A stretch of 64,000 bases of DNA from assembly GCA_948474755.1 (NCBI GenBank), contig CAOLHI010000073.1, positions 310,001 through 374,000 on the forward strand, read 5' to 3'. This DNA comes from Ctenosaura bakeri (lineage: Eukaryota > Chordata > Lepidosauria > Squamata > Iguanidae). Below, piece by piece: positions 22,990-34,340 of this stretch. The translations under genes and the position numbers were made by a program. Under the pieces are notes generated by a model. The model made no database searches and had not been told where the DNA came from. It saw only the letters and a list, made by a program, of their open reading frames with translations. Numbering within the stretch: the stretch's first letter is position 1; each line of letters opens with the position of its first letter.

Positions 22990-23700
22990 TCCACGCGTTT
23001 GTGAGACCTTCAGACAAGCACGAAACTAGGCACGGCCACTAATCGCTGGACATTCCATTTCCCACCCAGGCAGGCCAGAAATAGCCAGATCGCCGCTTTA
23101 GGAGACCTCCTGGCAAGCACTCCATTATGTATGCACGCTACTTACAAAGAACTCCCTGCCCCAAGCAGGAGGCTTGATTATGAGAATCCTCATCTGTTGA
23201 GCACTCTGCGTTTGCATACTGTCTACTCCTTTGTCAATTCGGAACTAACTCAATCATGCTAAATTCTGACCTTTCAGAGGCTTTGTCTCCAGCCCGAAAC
23301 TCATTGTTTTCCCCAAGTACGGAATAGCCTGTAGCCACATTTTTCCCTATAAAAACCCCTGATTCTGAGACCTTCTTCGGATCACTCGGGTCGCTCCTGA
23401 TTTCCATCCAGCCTTGCTGCCGCTGTGCTTGGCAAGCCTTCCCCTCAGTCCCACGTACTGAGACTACGCACCTCCGAACTTCCGCAGTGAAATACCAGGG
23501 CTTCAGGACAGGTGTAGTATCACCCGAATCTACAATCCCTTTCAAAAATCCCTCTGTCTCACTCCCAACTTTATTTTCCATAGTTATCTGTGTGAGTGTG
23601 CTGCATACACTGTTTGATTGTATTTTAATAAAGATCACATTTATTATTTCAATCCTGTTTGCTCCTTGACTTGGCCTGACCCCGTAGACATTGGGTAAAA
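22990..23700 (+). mobile_element. Probable solo LTR of a retroviral-type element
   Basis: The layout is LTR-like: a TATA box (ctataaaaaccc, 23348-23359), a retroviral-style region just downstream (ctgagaccttcttcgg, then atcactcgggtcgct) and, about 280 bp on, a polyadenylation signal AATAAA (near 23627) followed by a T-rich stretch. I could not fix the TG/CA ends or a target duplication, so boundaries are approximate. No viral coding sequence is present. A 184-codon frame on the opposite strand (23234-23788) has no known domain and is taken as incidental. Confidence 0.5.
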
Positions 23701-23823
23701 GATTCCACTCCGTTGCCCTGCCTCTCGCAGCTCTTGCTAATTTCCCCAACTTTTGATATTTTGAGACCCCCAGTAAACAGGGTAACACCAGAATGCTTGT
23801 GTTGATTTCCTAGGAGTTCTGTG

Positions 23824-24045
23824 TTGCTGTTGTTGTCATTCTTGCTCTTTCTTGTTGTGTGTCTTTGTGCCATTTCCAACTTATGGTAACCATAAGGTGA
23901 ACCTATCATGGAGTTTCCTGGTGCTGAGAGTGTGTAATGTACCCAAGGCCACCCAGTGGGTTTCCATGGCTGAGAGGAGAATCGAACCTTGGTCTCCAGG
24001 GTCATATTCCAACGCTCAAACCACTACAACATGCTGGCTCTCTAA
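23824..24045 (-). repeat. tRNA-derived SINE, antisense, with 10-bp duplication
   Basis: The + strand shows the reverse complement: tail ttgctgttgttgtcatt, then tccaacttatggtaaccata and gggtttccatggctgagagg, and the tRNA-like head ccactacaacatgctggctc. GAGTTCTGTG flanks it at 23814-23823 and 24046-24055. Confidence 0.87.
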
Positions 24046-24055
24046 GAGTTCTGTG

Positions 24056-24923
24056 CACCTAAAAACTAAAGTGTTCTCAGCCAGTACAGAAAATCTAGCA
24101 ACTCTGTAGCCTTTCTCAGACTCCCACAATTATGACCCCAGCAGAAGGCTTCTCCACCATAGAAGGAGTTGAGCACCTCTCCTGGCTGAGGCTGGGAATT
24201 GATGAAGAGCTGACTACACCTGAAGCCTCATGGCCCTCAGCAGTACAGAAGTTGGTGCTGCTGTTTGATCAACTCAGTTTAAAGAGCGTGGGAGCCTCTT
24301 CCAGTTTGAAAGAACAATGCTTAGTGGAGACTTCACACTTCTGGCTCATGTTCTGCTTAACATCAATAATAATTCCAAGGTCCTTTCCAAATGTAGTACT
24401 GCTGAGCCAAATATTCCCCATCTTGTACCTGTGCATTTGGTTTTTGTGGCCTAAATATTACGCATTTTTCTCTGTTGAATTTCATTTTGGAATTTCAAAT
24501 CAATTTTCTTTCCATTTCTCAGGATGTACTTTATGAAAGGTAACAGAAAGAGAAAGAAATCCTAAAGCAATGGGGGAAGGAAAAGTTCGTCTCACTCACA
24601 TCAACCCGTCCAAAACATGAAATTTATTCTTTTTATAAGAAAACCAAACTCAATATAGAGAAGACTGGGCAATACTGACTGGCTTAAAATGTTACTCCTT
24701 AGATTGGGTGGAGCACTTCACTTGCAGGTCTTTGCCTTTCCGGTTATAAAGATTATCCATGTTTCACATTCACACCATGTTATTCAGCCCAAGAGTGAAT
24801 GGAGGGTAATCTCTCAAACTCCTACTTGACATCTGGAACAGCAGCAGCACAGCAGTACATGGAAGAATACAAATGAGTTTATTTACCATTTAGATCCATT
24901 TGTTTCTAAAAATCATAATGATA
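24056..24923. other. No gene seen
   Basis: A 134-codon + frame (24132-24536) has no recognisable domain. Its last third is hydrophobic only because the DNA is T-rich. No repeat is recognised. Confidence 0.4.
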
Positions 24924-25125
24924 AATCATTTCTGCACTACACTGTTAATAGTGCTATTATTCCACTTTCAACATTCTGTGGAATTCTGGGATTTGTAGTT
25001 TACTGAGGCCAAAGAGCTCTCTGGCTGAGAATTCTAAATGCCCCTCCCTAAACTACAAACCCCAAGATCCCATAGGATATTAAAAGTGGAATAATGGCAC
25101 TATAACGGTGTAGTGTGGAAAGGCC
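24924..25125. mobile_element. GGCC-type MITE
   Basis: The left end is aatcatttctgcactacact, degraded from GGCC. The right end is ggtgtagtgtggaaaggcc. Inner arms ctgtggaattctgggatttg and aaccccaagatcccatagga are present, as is the centre ccaaagagctctctggctga. Confidence 0.83.
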
Positions 25126-26122
25126 CCTAGTTGTCCTTAAAATAAGGATTCCTATATAAATTTGCAGTGGGTATTGAAAAATAAATGATTACGTACATCC
25201 TCACATGAAGGCAGGATTTCTTAACTGGGTCAATAGTATTTTTAATAATAATTTTGATCATTACAGCACCCACTGCCACTCAGCATAGAGTGAACTTTGG
25301 TGAGGAGAGCAGGGAAGTTGAGCAAAGGATCTATGTAGCCAAAAATGCTGTTTCCCCTCACTCTATATCATGCCTGGAAAAACGCCCTCAATTGCATTGA
25401 ATTCCAGTAGGGGAAAATATTTTACTTTATTTTAAATTTTTGTAATATACTTTATTTTAATTTTTTTTAATTTTTTAAAAAAGACAATGCAATGAATTAA
25501 TATCAACACAATGGCCCTGATCTTGATCACTGGTTCTCTCTCTCTCTCTCTCTTTTTTTTTTTTTTTGCAGTGGCTAGGAGATTCAGCAATAGATGCTTC
25601 CCTCTTCCTTTCCTTGAAGTGAAGTGTGAATCTTGTTGTTATGAACAAAGCCTGGAAAAGTTAGGGTTTATTTTTTGTCACAACTCCTAATGACCCCATT
25701 GGCTGAGAAATTCTGGAAAAGTGTAGTTCAAAAAAAGTGATTTTTTCCCAAGCTTTGTCTGGGAAGAATATCAGCACAGAAATAAAAATGATGCACAGAA
25801 GAGATGTTTTCCATATGTCTTCTTGGGTTCAGGTACCCAAATACAAGACCCACAGTTACTTTTTTGATTGTGAATGACTCAGTCATGTGTTATTAGGAAT
25901 ACAAGAATACTTGCAAGCATTGGCTAGGCGAAGGTAAGACTGCCACTCTTAGGTACCTTAAAGAGAAACATGTCAACCTGTACATGAATTCACATAGTAC
26001 ACATAGTTCCTATGTACCTCTTGTATGTAAGCCTTTTTTTAAAAAAAAATCTCAGCACAAAAGCTCTGATGTGTAGCAGTCCTCACAACGGAAATCCAAA
26101 AATAATAAAGTAAGCAAAACCA
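25126..26122. other. No gene seen; CT/T run at 25535-25567
   Basis: AT-rich sequence with a (CT)n tract followed by poly-T (25535-25567) and long A/T stretches near 25430-25490. No domain-bearing frame. Confidence 0.5.
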
Positions 26123-26330
26123 AGCCTTTTCACACTTTGCAATTATAACACTATGATTCCAGTTTAACTGCCATGGCAACATCCTGTGGAATTCTGGGAT
26201 TTTCAGTGTAGGAAGAGGAGTTTCTATTCTCAGCCAGAGAGTTCTAATGCCTCTACAAACCCTAGGATTCCACAGGATGTTTCCATGGAAGTTAAACTAG
26301 AACCATAGTACTACTGTTGTGTAAAGGAGC
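26123..26330. mobile_element. MITE of the 'ggccctttcacactac' type, degraded
   Basis: Left arm agccttttcacactttgcaa then tccagtttaactgccatgg; right arm ggatgtttccatggaagtta then actactgttgtgtaaagg. This is the family of the copy at 27611, distinguished from the short GGCC family by a ttaactgccat inner arm. Confidence 0.65.
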
Positions 26331-27274
26331 ATATGATAAAGAAGAGGGTGCTGAATATTTTAAAGATGACCATATATTACCATTTGAAGTACATACTAGG
26401 GACAGGGACAGGTTGCTGCCTTCCTCAACAAGGAACAGTTCTATAATAAAGAGAAGTAGTCTCAGGGAGGTAATGACAGTCAGGACAAAGGGAATGCTCT
26501 ATGGCTTGGAAAAATAGTTGTACAAATTGTCCCACATGCATGCAGAAATCATTCGCAAATGCTAGTTGATCTATTCTTAGCACCCAGAAATTGCCCATGC
26601 CCTAAAATCAGGATTCTCAACCATCTCTGCCCCCACCCCCATGATCAGAAGCCCTATGACCTTTGGATAGCCACAAACTTATAGGAGCATCCTCTTAGCA
26701 CAGGCAGGGAAAAGCATACTGCGCAGTTATAGATAAAGCTGAAATTAAATCACATGTGAGCTCCATAACAGACTGGGATAGCAGATCATAAACCATATTC
26801 TGTAACTGACTCTGCCATTCCCAGCAGGTTAGTTATAAATCCTATCATCCATCCATCAATAAACCTTTTGCTTGCCGGGAGAAATCTAATCTCAGGCTGA
26901 TGAGTCTCAAAGTTTTTCCATTCCACGACACACACACACACACTGTAAGCTTTACTTGAAAATTTTAAAATATACCAACCCTCACTCCATTTCTTTCCCC
27001 ACTTCCCCTGCTTCTTTAGATTTCATTGACTGAAATGAATAGGTCTTAAGTTAATCATGACTAAATGGATTTCCACTTATTTGGATCTCACTGTACTTGA
27101 ACAGCCACAAATGATCTGATCAGTCCATCAGAGAAGAACATGGACCAGCAAGTGGTTCCTTCAGAGAACAATCCAATGCTAGGTGAAAACGACACATTTA
27201 GGCCATTATTCTTGTTCTGTGTAGGTGATGAAAAGCAAAAAGACACCTAGACGTCTAGTAATGGAAGAGTCTTA
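26331..27274. other. No gene seen; (CA)n at 26928-26943
   Basis: Unique sequence with one short CA run. No supported feature otherwise. Confidence 0.45.
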
Positions 27275-27304
27275 AGAACCTAAGAAGAGCCATGGCGGAT
27301 CAGA

Positions 27305-27484
27305 GGCCATTTCCACACTAGCCTGTTATAGCGCTGTGATTCCACTTTCAATATCCTATGGAATCCTGGGGTTTGCAGTTTTGGGAGGGGCCAACCAGCC
27401 CCTCCTGAAACTGCAAACCCCAGGATTCCATAAGATGTTCAAAGTGGAATCATAGTGCTATAACAGGCTAGTGCAGAAATGGAC
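27305..27484. mobile_element. GGCC-type MITE with AGA duplication
   Basis: Near-perfect palindrome from GGCCATTTCCACACTAGCC to GGCTAGTGCAGAAATGGAC, centred on ggaggggccaaccagcccct. AGA flanks both sides (27302-27304, 27485-27487). Inserted in the LINE fragment. Confidence 0.88.
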
Positions 27485-27610
27485 AGAGTGAATCCTTGCT
27501 TAGTCCAACATTCTGTTGACCCAGTAGTTAACTAGTTTTCTATATTAAGCCTGCCAGAAGGACACAAACACAACAGCACTTTCCTCACATTTCTGAGCAA
27601 CTGATACATA

Positions 27611-27828
27611 GGGCCCTTTCACACTACACAATTATATAACACTATGATAGCACTTTAACTGCCATTGCAACATCTTATGAAATCCTGGGAGTAGGAACTG
27701 AGGGAGGACCAAGAGGCACCACTTCTCTGGTGCCTGTTACCAAACCACAGACCACAGAATTCCATCAGATGTTGATACCGCAGTTAAAGTGAAATCATAG
27801 TGCTGTAACTGTGTGGTGTGAAAGGCCT
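27611..27828. mobile_element. MITE of the 'gggccctttcacactac' type
   Basis: Left end gggccctttcacactacaca, right end gtgtggtgtgaaaggcc. The inner arms carry cactttaactgccattgcaa and gataccgcagttaaagtgaa. The centre is gaccaagaggcaccacttct. It differs from the short GGCC family but shares the architecture. Confidence 0.75.
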
Positions 27829-27843
27829 ATAGAAGCAAACTAT

Positions 27844-28023
27844 GGCCATTTCCGCACTAGCCTGTTATAGCGCGATGATTCCACTTTCAACATCCTCTGG
27901 AATCCTGGGGTTTGCAGTTTCGGGAGGGGCCAGCTGGCCCCTCCCAAAACTGCAAACCCCAAGATTCCAGAGGATGTTGAAAATGGAAACATCACACTAT
28001 AACAGGCTAGTGCAGAAATGGCC
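27844..28023. mobile_element. GGCC-type MITE with TAT duplication
   Basis: An almost perfect foldback: GGCCATTTCCGCACTAGCC to GGCTAGTGCAGAAATGGCC, centred on gaggggccagctggcccctc. TAT flanks both sides (27841-27843, 28024-28026). Arms are so similar that the copy is probably among the younger ones. Confidence 0.9.
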
Positions 28024-28215
28024 TATGTCTTACACTGGGGGTAATAGATAGCCACATGCTGATTAGGATGTGGTATCCTCCATGAATTTATCTTTTAAAA
28101 CCATCCAGGTTGGTGTCCATCATGAGATCTTGTAGCAGTGAATTCCACAGTTTAAGTATGCATTTGTTGAAGAAGTACTTTGTTCTTCCTGAATCTTGGA
28201 CTGTTCAGCTCTGGT

Positions 28216-28811
28216 GAGTGGCTTTGGGTTCTAATTACAAGGGACAGGAAAAAAATATACTGAATCTACCGATCTTACCTAAATTTATCAGTGCAAGGGT
28301 AAGAGCTCTGGAATATGCTAACATCCTAAGAGGTATGTATGGCACAGTTGTGCAGGCCAAAAAACTGGAAACATTATTACTCCTGGAATCCTTCAGCCAG
28401 CATGTCCAGCTGTTGCAGTTTAAACAATGAGCTCTGACTAGGCCAGCTCACCAGATAGGGAAAATCATGAGATCAGTGACGTTCTAACACTCTCTCATAA
28501 CTTATCCTTTGTCCATGTAAAAAATAAAATGTGCCCAAAATTTAAAGAGTCTGGTATTGGACTTCTCCTTGGATTCTACTTTCCCTCATCTTTCTATATA
28601 ACAGCTGTTTGGATTTTTCAGTTATCTGGATGATGTCTTTTGTTTATCGTCTTTCCTAAGATCTCCCCTTCTACTGGACTACATTTGTTTCATTGCAAAT
28701 GTTTCATTTCACTCAACTATTGACCAAAATGTATTCATCTTGCATTTGTTCCTAGCCTTTCAGCTCTACATCTTTGCATGCCCCACTTCCTTAATGTGGT
28801 ATCCTAGTTCA
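28216..28811. other. No gene seen
   Basis: Unique sequence. A 70-codon + frame at 28218-28430 has no domain. Confidence 0.4.
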
Positions 28812-28833
28812 GGGAAGGAGGGAGGGAGGGAGA

Positions 28834-28863
<30 letters not shown>
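28812..28863. repeat. (GGGA)n/(GA)n microsatellite
   Basis: A ggaggga run followed by about 14 GA units. Confidence 0.93.
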
Positions 28864-28864
<1 letters not shown>

Positions 28865-29585
28865 TGTATGTGAAGGGTATATTGGAAGGAGGAGGCACTG
28901 TCTTATAGATTTATACACCTGCCAGCCAATTTAATAATCTTCAATACATAACCGTCAGGACTAATGCAGAGTTATCAGTGCTGCTATTGAACCAGTGGCC
29001 AAGCCACTTAAACTGAAAGGTGTCAAAGCAAAAACGGAGACTGGATTTGTTCATAGAAAGAATGACAGTTCTTGTTAAGGGTATGAAGATTTTTTTTCTC
29101 CTATAATAAACTAATACTCCCATACAAGATATGGAGTCAATCAGGACCTCTAAAATCACTATCTTGCATGACCAGCACTGGGTGGGGACAAGCTGTGTAT
29201 AAAATCTAATTTGATTTTCTTTGATCTTTCTTCCCAGGAGGCAGACAAGAGGTGTCTGGCTTGAAAGTGATTTTGGTGGACCCTCTATAAAGCAAATTGT
29301 AACCTAAATTTAAATGTCCCTGCCTCCTCTTGTCTCTCACACTCCTCTGTCTCATTGGGCCTTTCCCATATTTCTGGTGATTCTTGTGTAACATGCTTTA
29401 TTACCCCAATGAAAATGAGTTGAGCTGCACAAGAAAGAAGATGGGGCTCCTCTGCCTTCAATAGTTGGATGGAAGAAGAAATTTCTACAGAATAAAGGTT
29501 GGCTGGCTTCATTTCTCTTTCTACACAACTATTAAAGGTATAGAAGCCTTGACCTCTTTTTTTAATATGGCCTTCTCATATGGAG
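28864..29585. other. No gene seen
   Basis: Unique sequence with overlapping 60-75-codon antisense frames lacking domains. Confidence 0.4.
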
Positions 29586-29797
29586 GGTAGCCAGCACAGT
29601 AGAGCAAGCTTGAGTTTTGGACTATGAGTCTAGGAGACCAGGGGTCAAATTCCTGGTCAGCCATAGAAACATATCTTAGGCAAGTCACTTCCTGGCAACC
29701 TAAGAGGAAAGCAATTGTAGACCTCCCCTGAATTAATCTTGCTGAGAAAAATCCATAATAAACTTTCCATAAATTGGATTCAATTTACAACAACAAA
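29586..29797 (+). repeat. tRNA-derived SINE
   Basis: Head gggtagccagcacagtagag, B-box-like ggggtcaaattcctggtcag, body agccatagaaacatatctta and aggcaagtcacttcctgg, tail ccataaattggattcaattt plus acaacaacaaa. No clear flanking duplication. Confidence 0.78.
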
Positions 29798-29811
29798 ATG
29801 AAATGAAGACT

Positions 29812-29888
29812 GAAATCCTATGGAGGCTTATTTAGGAGCAAATGAGACTGGAATCAAAGAGACTTATTTCCAAGTAAGCATGCACAGG
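29812..29888. repeat. Short dispersed repeat (tatttccaagtaagcatgca type)
   Basis: The word gaaatcctatggaggcttat and the inverse-looking cttatttccaagtaagcatg are the two arms of a small palindromic repeat. Same family as 1197 and 52400. Confidence 0.35.
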
Positions 29889-30294
29889 GCTCCTAAAACC
29901 ACCCAGGTGTACAACAAGTGCCCACATCAACTGGCCTGTATCAAGTTCCTTGAAGTTACTAGCACACCAGTTCCCACTTAAACTAGCTGATAGTTTGCAG
30001 TCATCATGCAATCTTAGTGACTCCATTTTATGGAACAGATGTCTGGTACTAGCTGTGCCCTGTGCTAAATAAATAAATAATAAGGGAAAAATGCAATACA
30101 CATATTTGAAACACCTTCTACTATTTCTTCTTTTATTTTTCTTATGCAAATCATAAACTCCTTTTAAGCTGGTTATTTATAATCTCAATGCATAAACGTC
30201 ATTTTTAGTAATCTCATAAAGCTCTTAATATGATCAGTTCCTCTGGATAAGCTGACCAGTGAGACTTAGTCTTTCTCTCTCCTACCTGGAACTT
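29889..30294. other. No gene seen
   Basis: Unique sequence; the AAAT run near 30067 is short. Confidence 0.4.
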
Positions 30295-30402
30295 TGCAGA
30301 CATATGAGACTGTAGCTCCCATCATCCCTGATTATTAGCCATGCTGACTGGGGCTAATTGAACTTATAGTGAAAAACATCTGGAAGGCACAAATCTGGGG
30401 AA
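30295..30402. repeat. MITE-like palindromic repeat (agatgtt/actccca type)
   Basis: gactgtagctcccatcatcc, attattagccatgctgactg, then aaaaacatctggaaggcac. Confidence 0.5.
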
Positions 30403-31380
30403 GACTGCCTTACCTCGAAAGTAATCATCACACAGTGCTTTGTTCTCAGTGTTATGATGGCACACACGTGGAGTACAGATGATAATACTCTGGTGTCCAT
30501 TATTATTGTGAAGTTCGCATGGAGTGTTTTGCAAGTCTACTATGGTAAAGCCATGTTTGTATCCATCTAAAAATGTTGATGCTTCTCAGAGCTTTGCCTC
30601 AGGCAATGGAACAACTCTTTTCCTTTCTTCAAGAACTGGTCTTTATTATGCACCTTGAGCTAGAATCTCTGCAGTGCATGTGAAATAAGAGAGGCATTAA
30701 CCTTTTTCACCTAAGTACAATAACCTCTTGGAACCTGCTTTATTCAAAGGAGAGATATTAAAAGACTCTCCTCCCTGTGGGTATTCATCTTACCATCATA
30801 ACACTCTACCTTGCCAGAAAACAAGAAGATGATGACACTTTCAGGAAAGATCATCCAAATGAATTTAAGAGGTATTTAGCATTAGTTCATCTCTTTGGAA
30901 GAAAATTGCACCAGTAATAAAAGTAACCTCTTATACTTTTCAAATGCTTCACTTTTGTATGGGATTTCCAGGCAGCTTGACTGAAGGCACAGTAAGGTAC
31001 AGAAGGCCTTGGACATAAAATCAGTTTCATACCAATCCCTCTAAAAATAAAGACCCACTGCCTATGCCATGAGTGGGTAAACTTTGGCTTTCCTCTGGGA
31101 GGTGAGCTACTACTTCCATGGTGCCTCACTTCTGGCCAAGCTGGTGAAGACTAATGAGAATGGAAGATCAACATCATCTAGAAGGTTATTCATTTAATAG
31201 CTCTGAACTACACAGTAGGTATCCAATGTGTTTTGAAATACAAGTGTTAACTGAACATTTTTCACAGCCAGTAGACTACATTCTTCTCAGGCAAAAGGGT
31301 GAACATTTAATACTCAGCATCTTGGTGAAAGACATCTGTCTGAAAAAATCTCAAGGGAGTTCCTGGCATTCAGTGTAGAC
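30403..31380. other. No gene seen
   Basis: Unique sequence. Weak actccca-type remnants near 31085-31150. Frames up to 80 codons, no domains. Confidence 0.4.
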
Positions 31381-31390
31381 AAGAAGGACC

Positions 31391-31585
31391 TTGTTGTTGT
31401 TGTTTTGTGCCTTTATTTCCAACTTATGGTGACCCTAAGATGAACCTAGCATGGGGATTTCTGGAACTGAGAGTGTACGATGCATCCAAGGTCATCCAGT
31501 GGGTTTCCATGACTGAGCAGGACATTGAACCCTAGTCTCCAGAGTTGTAGTCCAATACTCAAACCACTACATCATTCTGGGTCTC
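31391..31585 (-). repeat. tRNA-derived SINE, antisense
   Basis: The + strand shows the reverse complement: tail ttgttgttgttgttttgtgc, then tccaacttatggtgacccta, gggtttccatgactgagcag and the head ccactacatcattctgggtc. Flanks aagaaggacc (31381-31390) and aagaaagatc (31586-31595) are a 10-bp duplication with two later differences. Confidence 0.85.
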
Positions 31586-31595
31586 CAAGAAAGAT

Positions 31596-31870
31596 CTAGA
31601 TGAACCCAATTCATCTGATTTGGCAGCTTCCTATGCACCTGGCTTATACCAATTCAGACTGATCAAATTTAGTATTACCTATCCAGAATAGCAGGCGTTC
31701 TCCATAGATTCTTACTAGAAGATGAGAGGCACTGAACTTGAAACCTTCAGGTCTGAATCTTATTTGTAGTGCCCAATTAAAGCTGATTCACTGAATCAAT
31801 GGGATTTGTGTAAGCATTGACTCACCATAATCCTATTGCTAGTCTGTTTGGGACTAGCAATAGGATTCAG
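31596..31870. other. Unique sequence with a small inverted repeat
   Basis: Near 31827-31870, cctattgctagtctgtttgg is followed by gactagcaataggattcagg, forming a short hairpin (caccataatcctattgctagt / gactagcaatagg). No gene. Confidence 0.45.
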
Positions 31871-31872
31871 GC

Positions 31873-32062
31873 TACTTGTCCATAATATCATATTTAATGG
31901 CATATAAGACGCACCAGCATATAAGACACATCTCACTTATGTGCTGGCAAATATTGTTTGCCAGCATATAAGATGCCCTGGTGTATAAGACACTCCACAT
32001 TTTCAAACAGTATTTTTCAAGGAAAAAAGCGAGTCTTATACGCCAACATATAGGTATGTTTT
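31873..32062. repeat. 'catataagacgcacc' palindromic element
   Basis: The word gcatataagac(g/a)cacc occurs at about 31900 and 31919 and in altered form at 31965 and 31982 (gtgtataagacac). The inverse gagtcttatacgccaacata is at 32031-32050. Outer words run in opposite sense, like a small DNA transposon with short internal repeats. Similar gtataagacgcac repeats are known in vertebrate DNA transposon derivatives; the class is uncertain. Confidence 0.5.
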
Positions 32063-32399
32063 CTGCCACTGAGCTTCAGCTTCAGGAACCAAGTACTTAT
32101 TCTTGTAGTGATACAGCTGATATGCTTAAGGAGTGATAAAGCATAAAGAATCAGCTCTTCCATGGAGGTCCAAAACTGTGAGACATCTGATCTGCCATAT
32201 GGGATGGCTAAACTTCTCACGTGGCAATTCTCTGGGTTTGATAAACTTAGCCCTATAAATCTGCTTCTCTCTCTTAACTCTAAGAAATATGTGTTTAGTC
32301 CTCTGCTTTCTGCAAATGAAATACTAAATTCTTACTGGCTTTTAAAAAAAAAAATCAGAAGAAAAAGGATGAAAGCTTTAATTTTAAAATTTAACTTCT
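32063..32399. other. No gene seen
   Basis: Unique AT-rich sequence preceding the BovB fragment. Confidence 0.4.
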
Positions 32400-34340
32400 T
32401 GCACTTGTTAACCACCACCAAGTCAACTTTGACTTTTTGTGACCCTACGAATGAGAAACCTCTTAGGCCATTTCCGCACTAGACTGTTATAGTTTCAACA
32501 TCCTATGGAATCCTGGGGTTTGTGGTTTACAGAGGGGCCAAGTGACCCCTCCCTAAACTGCAAGCCCCAGGATTCCATAGGATGTTGAAAGTGGAATAAT
32601 AGCACTATAAAAGTCTAGTGCGGAAATGGCTCTAGTCATTCTGTTTCCAACCACCCTGCTGAGGTCTTGCAGATCTAGGTACGGGGCTTTCTTGATTGAG
32701 TTGTTCGATCGGTAATAACTGTGGCATGGACAATCCCAGCTTTATTGCCCTAGCTCTTTCATAGCTGCCCTTCCAAATCCTGGTCTTCTTCTGATTATTT
32801 GACGGCAGTTTCCATTCTCATTGCTATTTCAATATCATCAGCAACTACTTTAAGGTTATGTAAATAAATAATCTGTGGTTATTATTTTTGTTTTCTTAAT
32901 GTTCCACTGTAAACCTGCCTTTGCACTTTCTCCCTGACTTTCTTCAGTAATCATTCCAAGTCTTCGCTATTTTCTTCTAGTGGTATCTTGTCATCTGCAT
33001 AACTTAAACTGTTGATGTTCCTTCTTCCGATTTTCATGGCTCCTTCCTGCAAGTCTAATCCTGCTTTACATATCGTATGTTAAGCATACAAGTTAAGCAC
33101 ATAGGGTGACAAAATGCAGCCTTGCCTGACCTCTTGCCAAATAGAAAACATTCTGTATCCCTGTATACTGTGCTGACAGTAGTCTTTTGTCCTGAGTACC
33201 CATTTCTTTAAAAGTGATCCACAGTCTCTTGTGATCTAGACAATCAAAGGCTTTGCTATAATCTATAAAACACAGGCTGATTTTCTTTTTAATTTTTTTT
33301 GGTGCACTTCATTATCCAATATATGTTTGCAATACGATCTCTACTGCCTCTTCCTTCTCGGAAACCTGCTTGGACATCTAGCGTTTCTCACTCTATGTAT
33401 GGTAAAAGTCTTTGTTGTAGAATTTGGAGCATAACTTTCTTTTCATTGGAAATTAATTCAATGGTCCTGTGGTTACTGCAAAGTCTGGTGTCCTCCTGAA
33501 GACTGTAAGGTATATTGTAATCTGTGGGCCATTGTTTTGTTTTCCATATTTATTGTGTCTCTGTAGCTTGAAGCAGTTCTATTGGTACGCCATCTGTTCC
33601 TGGTGATTTATTTCTCCCAAGTGCTCTGAGTGCAGCCTCCACTTTACTTTCTAAAACTGTAAACTCATTTTCAAATGATTCTTCTTTGAATTAATCTGTC
33701 ATCATTTCATCTTCATTATATAGTTCTTCAGTGTGTATTGTTTCCATTGCCTTTTAATTTCTACTTAGGCATGTAATGTGTTCCCCTGCTGGTCTTAAAG
33801 CATCTTCACTCTTGGTTTAAATTTTCCTTTGATCTTGTGGAATAGGTCTCCTGTTTTGATTCTTCCCCCTCTTCCTCTTCCTCTTCTTCTTCCTCTTTTG
33901 TTATTTTCTATTTCTCAATAAGTAGTTGCATTCAGGATTCTGAGTCTATTTCTGTCATCTTTTACTCTATGTCTTGCTTTCCCAATTGATGCTTCTCACA
34001 TTCCATGTTCCTATAAAATGTGTTGTGAAGCTTTGGACTTTCCTTTCACCTCTGAGTACATCAACAGCTGAATGTCCTTTCAGCTTGAGACCACTTGCAT
34101 CATTAGCTACAGTGCAACTTATAGTTGTCCTCTACATTATCCCAGTAGCTTGTCAAATACCTTCCAATCTGGCAGTGTCATCTTCTGGCACTACGTCTTG
34201 TTTCATTTTGGGTTGTCTCACTGTTGGGTTTTTGTGGTAAAAGGCATTCAAGGGGGTTTTACCTTACCACCTTTGGTGCTGTACTAACAAATGGTAGCTA
34301 CAGTGCCACAGCTGTTATCTCTGAGAGATCCTCACCAGTG
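32400..34340 (-). mobile_element. BovB/RTE-type LINE fragment, antisense
   Basis: The minus strand carries a decayed RTE-class reverse transcriptase. The YADD motif is encoded at 32990-33001, in context SLSYADDK, and the 3' UTR-like words (accaccaagtcaactttgac, gtgaccctacgaatgagaaa) lie at 32413-32460. Further upstream on the minus strand comes the usual RTE order of fingers and, near 33980, an endonuclease-side word set (gatgcttctcacattccatg). Frames are broken throughout. A GGCC MITE (32466-32631) sits in the 3' end. RTE-BovB is a horizontally transferred family abundant in squamates (established knowledge). Confidence 0.75.
32466..32631. mobile_element. GGCC-type MITE inside the BovB fragment
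   Basis: GGCCATTTCCGCACTAGAC to GTCTAGTGCGGAAATGGCT, centred on gaggggccaagtgacccctc. A deletion removed part of the left arm after ctgttatag. BovB words continue on both sides (gaatgagaaacctc before; gtcattctgtttccaaccac after). Confidence 0.87.

Larger units (their letters stand above)
27275..28215 (+). mobile_element. Old LINE (CR1/L3-like) 3' fragment split by three MITEs
   Basis: LINE-like pieces in order are gaacctaagaagagccatgg (about 27278), then cttagtccaacattctgttg (27497), then tgaatttatcttttaaaacc and tgaattccacagtttaagta, then gaagaagtactttgttcttc. This word order is that of an ancient LINE 3' region frequent in reptile genomes. MITEs lie between the pieces at 27305-27484, 27611-27828 and 27844-28023. 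The naming as CR1/L3-like is from memory of the word order and may be off at family level. Similar pieces occur at 52.51 and 62.96 kb. Confidence 0.55.

Noticed and set aside
23234..23788. 184-codon minus-strand frame
   Set aside because: It lies across the probable LTR, antisense to its TATA and AATAAA signals, and has no recognisable domain.
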